From positions 124,001 to 188,000 of the forward strand of contig JAJFJA010000042.1 of NCBI GenBank assembly GCA_021774445.1: a stretch of DNA of 64,000 nucleotides. The letters are read 5' to 3'. Below the pieces are notes generated by a model. It searched no databases and was not told the DNA's origin. It saw only the letters and a program-made list of their open reading frames with translations. Positions 43,483-50,860 of the stretch are shown here, in pieces. Position numbers and translations under genes: made by a program. Within the stretch, counting starts at the first letter, position 1, and each line of letters opens with the position of its first letter. This DNA comes from Alphaproteobacteria bacterium (GTDB taxonomy: Bacteria > Pseudomonadota > Alphaproteobacteria > UBA6615).

Positions 43483-44332
43483 CAAGATTCTCGGCGACAA
43501 GATCCCGGAGTTCGGCACCGCGCCACCCGCCGGCGGGAAGGGCGTCGGGCTGAGCGACATGTCGGCCTTTGCCGCCGGTACGGGCAGCCGTACGTTTTTG
43601 GAAATCGTCGCGATCGCGATTGTCGCGATCTGCATTATCGGTGGTACGGAAATCGCCCTGCGTGGTTTTGACGTGCCGCTCTATGTGATGCCGCCGCCGA
43701 GCATGATCTTTACGGCGCTGATTACGGACTTCGAATTCATCGGACCGCATCTCGTCCATACGTTGATCGAGCTGTTCTCCGGATATGCCATCGGCGCGAC
43801 GGTCGGCCTGATCCTCGCGGCGGTCATTACACAATTCCCGTTCGTCGAGAAAATCGTCGCACCTTATATCCTGATGCTCGTGACAACGCCGATGCTGGCG
43901 CTGGTACCATTGCTCATCCTGCGGTTTGGCTTCGGCTACGAGCCGCGGATTATTGCTGTGGCTTTGGCTTCGGGGCCGATGGTGATGATCAATTCCGCCA
44001 CCGGGTTCAGGCGTGTCGATCTCGCCAAGATCGCGCTGGCGCGGTCGTTCGGCGCCAATACGTTGCAGATATTCATGAAGATCCGGGTGCCCATGGCGCT
44101 GCCGATGATTATCGTCGGGCTTATGATCGGTGCAATTTTCGGTCTGCTGACGGCGGTCGGCGCAGAAATGGTTGGCGGCGGCTTCGGCCTCGGCAACCGG
44201 CTTACGACGTTCTCGGCAACGCTGCAAATGCCGCAATTCTTTGCGGTCATCCTGGTGCTGTCGATCTTAGGTATCCTGATCTATATGACTTTCTTCTTGA
44301 TTGGGAAAAAATGGGCGAGCTGGGAAAGCTGA
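43475..44332 (+). CDS. NitT/TauT-type ABC importer permease
   Basis: A 285-residue permease with six helices. Start ATG at 43475 overlaps the ATPase stop. LYVMPPPSMIFTALITDFEFIGPHLVHTLIELFSGYAIGA (about 68-107) and the EAA-like loop ALARSFGANTLQIFMKIRVPMALPMI (about 187-212) are typical of SsuC/TauC-like permeases. Substrates of this class include sulfonates, thiamine precursors, aromatic acids and nitrate. Confidence 0.9.
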   Translation: MADKILGDKIPEFGTAPPAGGKGVGLSDMSAFAAGTGSRTFLEIVAIAIVAICIIGGTEIALRGFDVPLYVMPPPSMIFTALITDFEFIGPHLVHTLIELFSGYAIGATVGLILAAVITQFPFVEKIVAPYILMLVTTPMLALVPLLILRFGFGYEPRIIAVALASGPMVMINSATGFRRVDLAKIALARSFGANTLQIFMKIRVPMALPMIIVGLMIGAIFGLLTAVGAEMVGGGFGLGNRLTTFSATLQMPQFFAVILVLSILGILIYMTFFLIGKKWASWES

Positions 44333-44391
44333 TATTACCGCGCGTTCAATTCATCATGGACTGCCGACTATAGGCAAGCGTTCGACCGCCA

Positions 44392-44416
44392 CAGGGCGAC
44401 CCACAGGGGCGGTCGA
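44392..44416. other. Stem-loop just ahead of the binding-protein ribosome-binding site
   Basis: TCGACCGCC and GGCGGTCGA form a perfect nine-base stem with a seven-base loop, ending a few bases before AGGGAGG. A 5-prime stabiliser or a translational control element for the binding-protein cistron is likely. Confidence 0.5.
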
Positions 44417-44431
44417 GGAAAGGGAGGAAAA

Positions 44432-45601
44432 ATGAAAACCACAAAGATCGGCCAGATGACCGCCGGGATGAATCGGCGGACTTTCTTACAGGTCAGCGCT
44501 TCCGGCGCCGTTGTCGCGACGACGATGGGCGGGTCCGTGCTGCTGCCGAAGGCCGCCGGCGCGGCCGAAACCTTTACCTGGATCTCACCACGGGGAACCC
44601 TGGAAGTCCTCGACGACTATCCGTTCTGGGTCGGCAAGGCGCTGGGGTACTTCGGCGATCTTGACGTCGCCATGGAACCGGGGCCCTCAGATGGCACAGC
44701 GACGGTGAAATTCGTCGCGGTCGGCCAAGCGGATATGGGCTTCCCCTCACCCGGCGTGTTCTCCTTCGCCCTTGAAGCCGAGATGGACCTGGTTTCGGTC
44801 TTCAATATGGGGGCGCTCGATGTGTTCGACTTCGCCTTCCGCCCGGGCGAGGGCGTCACGGACTTGAAGCAGTTGGAAGGCAAAACCGTGCTGCTTGGGT
44901 CCGCCGCTTGGCAGGCCATTACCGATCCGATGTTTGCCGCCGCGGGGGTCGATCCGACCAAGATCAACTATCTGGAAGCCGGCTGGCCGCAGTGGGGCAC
45001 CGTGCTGGCCTCCGGCGAAGGCGACGCCGCCCTGGCGTGGGAAGGATTGCGTGCCGACTGGGCCGGCAAGGGACTCGATTTCGAGTACTGGCTCGGGGTC
45101 GATCATTCGAACTTCCCGGCCAACTCCTTCGTCGTTCGCCGGTCGGATATCGAAGACCCGGAACGCCACAAGTTCCTCGAGGACTATTTGCGCGGCTGGG
45201 CCATGGGCTTGGAATTCGGTTTCCAAAACCCGCGCGCGGCGACGGAAATCGTGTTCAAGCAGTTCCCGATCGTCAAGAACAACCTGGGCACGGAACTGGG
45301 CACGGAATCGATGATGCAGCTGGCCAACGTGTTCCGCGGCGACATGTCGAAGCGCGAGGGCTGGGGCTGGCACGAAATGGCGCGCTGGGAATTGTTCTTC
45401 AAGACATTGTCGGAAATCGGGCAGGTGAAAAAACCGGTCGATGTGCCCAGCGTCGTCACCAACGAGTTCATCGGCCCCGCGAACACATTCGACATGGCCA
45501 AAGTGAAGGCCGACGCGGATGGTTACGAATTGGGCGAAGACATGGCGGCCGTGGATATTGACGCCATCAATGGGCGATTCTTCGCGAACGCGGTACGCTG
45601 A
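44432..45601 (+). CDS. NitT/TauT-type binding protein with Tat signal
   Basis: A 389-residue periplasmic binding protein. Residues 12-20 contain the twin-arginine motif MNRRTFLQV, then a mild hydrophobic stretch and cleavage near AAGAA-ETFTW (about residue 46), so it is exported folded. The mature part has the NMT1/THI5-like features SPRGTLEVLDDYPFWVGKALGYFGDLDVAMEP and FVAVGQADMGFPSPGVF. ATG at 44432 follows AGGGAGGA. Ligand unknown. Confidence 0.9.
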   Translation: MKTTKIGQMTAGMNRRTFLQVSASGAVVATTMGGSVLLPKAAGAAETFTWISPRGTLEVLDDYPFWVGKALGYFGDLDVAMEPGPSDGTATVKFVAVGQADMGFPSPGVFSFALEAEMDLVSVFNMGALDVFDFAFRPGEGVTDLKQLEGKTVLLGSAAWQAITDPMFAAAGVDPTKINYLEAGWPQWGTVLASGEGDAALAWEGLRADWAGKGLDFEYWLGVDHSNFPANSFVVRRSDIEDPERHKFLEDYLRGWAMGLEFGFQNPRAATEIVFKQFPIVKNNLGTELGTESMMQLANVFRGDMSKREGWGWHEMARWELFFKTLSEIGQVKKPVDVPSVVTNEFIGPANTFDMAKVKADADGYELGEDMAAVDIDAINGRFFANAVR

Positions 45602-45617
45602 CCGTCGGCTTTGGGAA

Positions 45618-45652
45618 CCTTGGCGGGCGCCCTTTCAGGGCATCCGCCAAGG
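45618..45652. terminator. Stem-loop after the binding-protein gene
   Basis: CCTTGGCGG-GC-GCCC, loop TTTCA, GGGC-AT-CCGCCAAGG: two paired blocks with a small internal loop, 17 bases after the stop codon. No T-tract follows, so partial termination or message stabilisation is more likely than full termination before the downstream dehydrogenase gene. Confidence 0.6.
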
Positions 45653-45738
45653 GCCGACCATCGTCCATCCCTGAGCCGAGACGACTAGGGCGGCGCCATC
45701 GGAATCAGGCCACGAACACCTAAAGTACGGGGAGATTG

Positions 45739-46833
45739 ATGATGTCTGACAGGATCAAAATTCTGGTCGTCGGGCTCGGCAATATGGGCATCTCGCATGC
45801 CAAGGCCTATCACCGGTTCGACGGCTTCGAAATCGTCGGGATGATGAGCCGAAACATCAAGAGCCAAACTACACTACCGGACGAGTTGGCCGGCTATCCC
45901 CGGTTTGAGGATTTCGATGCGGCGATGGCGGAAACGAAGCCCGACGCCGTCTCAATCAACTCTTGGCCCAATACTCATGCAGAGTATGCGTTGAAGGCCC
46001 TGAACGCCGGCTGCCATGTGTTCATGGAGAAGCCGATCGCGACGAATATCGAGGATGCCGAGGCCGTCGTTGCGGCGGCACGGGCAAACGACCGCAAGCT
46101 GGTGTTGGGCTACATCCTGCGGGTGCATCCGTCCTGGGTGAAATTCATCGAAGTCGGCAAGACCCTGGGCAAACCCTTGGTTATGCGCCTCAACCTGAAC
46201 CAGCAGAGCAGCGGGCCGGCCTGGTCCTGGCACAAGAACCTGATCGATTCACTGATCCCGATCGTCGATTGCGGTGTGCATTATGTCGATGTGATGTGCC
46301 AACTGACCGGCGCCAAGCCGGTTCGCGTCCACGGCATCGGCGCGAAGCTTTGGGCCGACGCCGCCAAGCAAAATTACGGACATCTGCATGTGACGTTCGA
46401 TGACGGCTCGGTCGGCTGGTATGAGGCCGGTTGGGGGCCGATGATGAGCGAGGTCGCCTATTTCGTCAAAGACGTGGTCGGCCCCAAGGGCTGCGTGTCG
46501 ATCGTCGTGCCACAGGACGGCGCGCAGGAGTCCCAGGGCGAAGGCGTGTCGGATTCCGCCGACATCGATCAGCATACGAAGACCAACGCCTTGAAAATCC
46601 ATTATGCCGCGGTCGATGCGGACAAGAACTTTGCCAAGCCCGACGAAATAATGGCCATGGATGACGAACCGGATCACCAGGAGCTGTGCGATCGCGAGCA
46701 GGAATTCTTCCTGAAAGCGATCCAGGAGAATCTGGACCTCGGCGGTTCCATGGATGCCGCCGTCAACAGCCTGCGGATCGTGTTGGCGGCCGAGGAAAGC
46801 ATCGAAACCGAACGGGCGGTTCATCTCGCCTAA
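45739..46833 (+). CDS. Gfo/Idh/MocA-family dehydrogenase
   Basis: About 364 residues. Rossmann motif ILVVGLGNMGISHAKAYHRFDGF (about 8-30), the EKP motif in VFMEKPIATN (about 94-103) and the C-terminal domain with DSLIPIVDCGVHYVDVMCQLTG (about 170-191; D-x-x-x-H catalytic pattern). Start ATG 45739 or 45742 after GGGGAGA; not resolvable. It follows the binding-protein gene and precedes the monooxygenase fusion gene by ten bases, so it belongs to the same catabolic unit. Confidence 0.88.
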   Translation: MMSDRIKILVVGLGNMGISHAKAYHRFDGFEIVGMMSRNIKSQTTLPDELAGYPRFEDFDAAMAETKPDAVSINSWPNTHAEYALKALNAGCHVFMEKPIATNIEDAEAVVAAARANDRKLVLGYILRVHPSWVKFIEVGKTLGKPLVMRLNLNQQSSGPAWSWHKNLIDSLIPIVDCGVHYVDVMCQLTGAKPVRVHGIGAKLWADAAKQNYGHLHVTFDDGSVGWYEAGWGPMMSEVAYFVKDVVGPKGCVSIVVPQDGAQESQGEGVSDSADIDQHTKTNALKIHYAAVDADKNFAKPDEIMAMDDEPDHQELCDREQEFFLKAIQENLDLGGSMDAAVNSLRIVLAAEESIETERAVHLA

Positions 46834-46843
46834 GGATATCACC

Positions 46844-48637
46844 ATGAACGATGGATCGCCGACGGCACGCGCCGTGGGGTGGTTAGCCAATTTTGGCGGC
46901 GCGCTGGCGTCCGGGCATGCCGATGACGCGGCAGCACTCTTTCTAAGCGATGCCTACTGGCGCGATCTGTTGACGTTTACCTGGAACGTCAAAACGCTTG
47001 AGGGTGCCGACGACATCGCGGCGATGCTGCGTGCGACGCTGGCCGATGTCCGACCAAGCGCCTGGGTCATCGACGGCGAAGCCACGGAAAACGGTGAGGT
47101 CATTGAGGCCTGGTTCAGTTTCGAGACGGCGACGGCGCGCGGGCACGGCCATCTGCGTCTGCGAGAGGGGCGGTGCTGGACCTTGCTGACGGCGATGACG
47201 GCGCTCAAGGGCCACGAGGAAAAGAAAGGCGAATATCGGATAGCCGGCGTGCGCCATGGGGCCCACAAAGGCCGCAGGACATGGCTTGAGCGCAAGACTC
47301 AGGAGGAGGCGGAACTCGGCTATGACCGGCAACCCTATTGCCTGATCATCGGCGGTGGTCAGGGCGGTATCGCCCTGGGCGCACGGCTGCGGCGGCTGGG
47401 CGTGCCGACGATCATCGTCGAAAGGAATGCGCGGGCCGGGGATTCCTGGCGCAACCGATACCGTACACTCGTGCTGCATGACCCGGTTTGGTACGACCAT
47501 TTGCCCTATCTGCCGTTCCCCGATGACTGGCCGGTGTTCACGCCAAAGGACAAGTTCGGCGACTGGCTGGAGATGTACGCCAAGGTCATGGAGCTGAATT
47601 ACTGGGGCTCGACCGAATGCCTCGGCGCCAGCTACGACGAGGCCGCCGCGGAATGGACCGTGACGGTGAACCGGGATGGCCGGGAGCTGCGACTCCGCCC
47701 GAAACAACTGGTGTTCGCCACGGGCGCCTATGGCTACCCGAAAGACATCCGGTTTCCCGGCGCCGAGACGTTCACGGGTACAACGCTCCACTCCAGCGCT
47801 TATCAGAGCGGCGCGCCGTTCCGCGGCCAGAAATGCATCGTCATCGGCTCCGGCAGCTCGGGCCACGACATGGTCGCCGACCTCTGGGAAAATGACGCCG
47901 ATGTGACCTTGGTTCAGCGCAATTCGACCATTGTCGTGCGCTCGGAAAGCCTGATGGAGTATGGCTTCAAGGGGCTGTATTCCGAACAGGCCCTACAGCG
48001 GGGCATCACCACGGAAAAGGCGGACCTGTTGTTCGCGTCGGTGCCGTTTCGGCTGGTGCCGCGGTTCCAGCGACCGATCTACGAAGCCATCGCGGAAGCC
48101 GACAAGGACTTCTACGCGCGGCTCGAAGCGGCGGGCTTCCAGGCGGATTTCGGTGCAGACGGCGCCGGTCTGTTGGCCCGGGCGCTGCGCACGGCCTCGG
48201 GCTACTACATCGATGTCGGCGCGTCGGATCTCATTGCCAATGGCGAGGTCAAACTGAAGAGCGGCGTCGATATCAGCGAGATCGGCGAACGTGCGGTGCA
48301 TTTCAGCGATGGCACCGAGGCGCCGGCCGACGTCATCATCCACGCCACCGGTTACGGGTCCATGGATGAAATGGTCGCGCGGCTGATCTCACCGGAGATC
48401 GCTGACAAGGTCGGCCGGTTCTGGGGTTATGGTTCCGGCCTCGATGGCGATCCCGGGCCGTGGGAAGGCGAATTGCGTAACCTGTGGAAGCCGACCAATC
48501 AGGAGGCGCTCTGGTTCCACGGTGGTAATTTGCATCTGTCGCGACATTACTCGCTGTATGTCTCGCTGCAGATCAAGGCACGCATGGAGAATATCCCGAC
48601 ACCGGTCTATGGACTTCCCGCCGCGGCGCCGCGTTAG
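46844..48637 (+). CDS. Flavin-containing monooxygenase fused to an N-terminal NTF2/SnoaL-like domain
   Basis: A 597-residue fusion. Residues about 8-145 (WLANFGGALASGHADDAAAL then FLSDAYWRDLLTFTWNVKTL) have the SnoaL/NTF2 pattern. Residues about 160-590 are a class B flavoprotein monooxygenase: FAD motif CLIIGGGQGGIALGARLRRLG (about 165-185), the FMO/BVMO-type identity motif FTGTTLHSSAYQSG (about 308), NADPH motif CIVIGSGSSGHDMVADL (about 330) and the ATGYG motif (about 503). It probably inserts oxygen into, or oxidises, the imported substrate. Start MNDGSPTARA has only a weak ribosome-binding site. Confidence 0.88.
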   Translation: MNDGSPTARAVGWLANFGGALASGHADDAAALFLSDAYWRDLLTFTWNVKTLEGADDIAAMLRATLADVRPSAWVIDGEATENGEVIEAWFSFETATARGHGHLRLREGRCWTLLTAMTALKGHEEKKGEYRIAGVRHGAHKGRRTWLERKTQEEAELGYDRQPYCLIIGGGQGGIALGARLRRLGVPTIIVERNARAGDSWRNRYRTLVLHDPVWYDHLPYLPFPDDWPVFTPKDKFGDWLEMYAKVMELNYWGSTECLGASYDEAAAEWTVTVNRDGRELRLRPKQLVFATGAYGYPKDIRFPGAETFTGTTLHSSAYQSGAPFRGQKCIVIGSGSSGHDMVADLWENDADVTLVQRNSTIVVRSESLMEYGFKGLYSEQALQRGITTEKADLLFASVPFRLVPRFQRPIYEAIAEADKDFYARLEAAGFQADFGADGAGLLARALRTASGYYIDVGASDLIANGEVKLKSGVDISEIGERAVHFSDGTEAPADVIIHATGYGSMDEMVARLISPEIADKVGRFWGYGSGLDGDPGPWEGELRNLWKPTNQEALWFHGGNLHLSRHYSLYVSLQIKARMENIPTPVYGLPAAAPR

Positions 48638-48713
48638 GCTCGGCTGCCGGCGCCCATATTGTTCCGTCGGCCGTTCCGGCGCGTCGACCCATAAGACCAT
48701 AAGAGGATTTGAA

Positions 48714-49574
48714 ATGAGTACGCATCCTGCACTGACCGCCGGCCGCATGGCCGTTATCACCGGGGCCGCGAGCGGTATTGGGCTGGCGACCGCAAGACAC
48801 ATGGCATCCCTCGGTCTGCGGGTTTGCCTGGTGGATATCGACGAGACGGCGCTGAGCGATGCGCGGGCGACGCTGGCGGCCATTGACCGGGGCGACGCCG
48901 GGGCGGATCTGGCGGTGGCGGCGGACGTGGCGGATCCGGCGGCGGTGGCGGCGCTGAAGTCGCGGGTGCTCGAGGCCGGCGGCGATGTCGCGCTGGTGAT
49001 GTGCAACGCCGGGGTCGAGCCGCCGTCAAAAGCGCTGAGCGGCGACAATTGGCGGCGTACCATCGACGTCAATCTATGGGGGGCGGTGCAGTGCGCGCAA
49101 GCCTTCGCGCCGGTGCTGCTGGAACAAGGCCTGCCGGGCGCCATCGTCGCCACCGGCTCGAAACAGGGGATCACCAGCCCGCCGGCCAACGTCGCCTACA
49201 ATGTGTCGAAGGCCGGCCTCAAGATCTTCATGGAGCAGCTGGCCCATGAATTGCGAAACGTGCCGGGCAGCCAGATCACGGCGCATCTGCTAATCCCAGG
49301 TTTCACCTATACCGGCTTCTCGCGGCCGCACCACAAGACCAAGCCGGCGGGTGCGTGGTCGGCCGAGCAGGTCGCCGACATGCTGCTCGAATGCATGGGC
49401 CGCGGCGACTTCTACATTCTGTGTCCTGACAACGACGTGACGCGGGAGATGGACGAAAAGCGCATACAGTGGGCGGCGGATGACGTTATCAAGAACCGCC
49501 CTGCCCTCTCGCGATGGCACCCGGACTTCGAGGCCGCGTTTGCCAGTTATATGGCGAAAGATAACCAATCATGA
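48714..49574 (+). CDS. Short-chain dehydrogenase/reductase
   Basis: A 286-residue SDR. NAD(P) motif TGAASGIGLATARHMA (about 17-32), NAG (about 98-100), catalytic Ser in ATGSKQG (about 145) and Y-x3-K in YNVSKAGLKIFMEQLAHEL (about 160). ATG at 48714 follows AAGAGGA; the longer upstream frame is a shadow of the monooxygenase gene. A local GC-rich run (48880-48960) encodes a low-complexity Ala/Val/Asp segment. Confidence 0.9.
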   Translation: MSTHPALTAGRMAVITGAASGIGLATARHMASLGLRVCLVDIDETALSDARATLAAIDRGDAGADLAVAADVADPAAVAALKSRVLEAGGDVALVMCNAGVEPPSKALSGDNWRRTIDVNLWGAVQCAQAFAPVLLEQGLPGAIVATGSKQGITSPPANVAYNVSKAGLKIFMEQLAHELRNVPGSQITAHLLIPGFTYTGFSRPHHKTKPAGAWSAEQVADMLLECMGRGDFYILCPDNDVTREMDEKRIQWAADDVIKNRPALSRWHPDFEAAFASYMAKDNQS

Positions 49575-49599
49575 TCGCGGCCTGCGGAAAACCCCACTG

Positions 49600-50838
49600 A
49601 TGCCACCTGCCCTACGGCGCGGGCTGCGGTTTTTCGCCCTCATCGGGCTGTTCGGCCTCGCGGTTTCGGCAGCCGCCGATCCGCCTGGGGTCGAGCCCGG
49701 TTTCCGTTTCGAGGTTCGCGCTGCTGATCTGCCGGCACCCTACACCACGCCGAATACCCCGAACGGACCGCGGCAAATCGGTTTGCCGCGCGGTACGAGC
49801 CTTACCGTGCCGGACGGATTCCGCGCCGATGTCTTCGCCGACAATTTGCGGCATGCCCGCTGGTTGACGACCGCGGCGGACGGAACGGTCTTCGTCGCTG
49901 AATCCGGTCCGGGCGATGTCACCTTGTTGCGAGATTTAGACGGCGACGGTGTCGCGGAGATTCGGGCGACGTTTGTCTCCGGCCTCAACTTTCCCCATGG
50001 TCTTGTGGCGCGGGACGGTTTTCTGTACGTCGCGGATGTCGACGGGGTTCGGCGCTATCCTTACTCGCTAATGCGCGACGAGCCGACCGGCCCGGTAGAG
50101 CGGGTAACCGCGCCGGGCGCCTTTGGCGGCACCGACGGGCACCGGACCCGGAGCCTGTTGTTCGATTCCGATCGCTTCTACGTGACCGTCGGCAGCGCCG
50201 GCAATATCGGCGTCGAAGCGGCGCCGCGCGCCACCGTCCAGGTATTCGACGGGGATGGTGGCAACCAGGCAACATTCGCGTCCGGCCTGCGCAATGCGGT
50301 GGGCATCGATATGCAACCGGACACCGGCGAAATCTATGTCGTGGTGGCCGAACGCGACGGGATGGGCGACGAGTTGGTGCCGGACTTTTTCACACGAATC
50401 CGCGCGGGAGAGTTCTTTGGCTGGCCCTATGCCTATATCGGCCAAAACCCGCAACCGGGGTTGGGCGAACAACGCCCCGATCTGGTTGCCGCCAGCCTTG
50501 AACCGGACGTCTTGTTCCAGTCTCATTCGACACCTCTCGGTCTGATCTTCTATGACGGCGCGTCATTCCCGGCGGCGTACAGGGGCGACGCCTTTGTCGC
50601 TCTGCATGGCTCCTTCAACGCCGCCGAGCCCCGCGGCTACATGGTCGTCCGAATCCCGTTTGCAGATGGCCGGCCACAGGGTTTTTACGAGGCCTTCGCG
50701 ACGGGATTCTGGGTCAGCGGCGAACGCAAAGCCAACGTGATCGGCCGACCGGCGGGTCTCGCCGTCGCCAAAGACGGTAGCCTGCTGGTCGCAGACGATG
50801 GCGGCAACCGAGTTTGGCGCATTAGTTACGGCGGCTGA
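49600..50838 (+). CDS. PQQ-dependent aldose dehydrogenase-like beta-propeller (Glucose/Sorbosone dehydrogenase family)
   Basis: A 412-residue secreted protein. A signal peptide (LRFFALIGLFGLAVSAAA, cleavage about residue 26) precedes a six-bladed propeller: LPRGTSLTVPDGFRADVFADNL, WLTTAADGTVFVAESG, FPHGLVARDGFLYVAD (catalytic-His type PHG), GLRNAVGIDMQPDTGEIYV and RPAGLAVAKDGSLLVADDGGNRVWRISY. It is periplasmic and may oxidise an aldose or related alcohol. Start at ATG 49600 chosen because the signal peptide begins there. Whether it binds PQQ is not certain from sequence. Confidence 0.85.
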   Translation: MPPALRRGLRFFALIGLFGLAVSAAADPPGVEPGFRFEVRAADLPAPYTTPNTPNGPRQIGLPRGTSLTVPDGFRADVFADNLRHARWLTTAADGTVFVAESGPGDVTLLRDLDGDGVAEIRATFVSGLNFPHGLVARDGFLYVADVDGVRRYPYSLMRDEPTGPVERVTAPGAFGGTDGHRTRSLLFDSDRFYVTVGSAGNIGVEAAPRATVQVFDGDGGNQATFASGLRNAVGIDMQPDTGEIYVVVAERDGMGDELVPDFFTRIRAGEFFGWPYAYIGQNPQPGLGEQRPDLVAASLEPDVLFQSHSTPLGLIFYDGASFPAAYRGDAFVALHGSFNAAEPRGYMVVRIPFADGRPQGFYEAFATGFWVSGERKANVIGRPAGLAVAKDGSLLVADDGGNRVWRISYGG

Positions 50839-50860
50839 CACAGCTCTGATCGGCGGCCGC

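Noticed and set aside
48880..48960. GC-rich GGCGG tandem-like run as a repeat element
   Set aside because: It lies within the SDR frame and encodes ordinary Ala/Val/Asp residues; no exact repeat unit.
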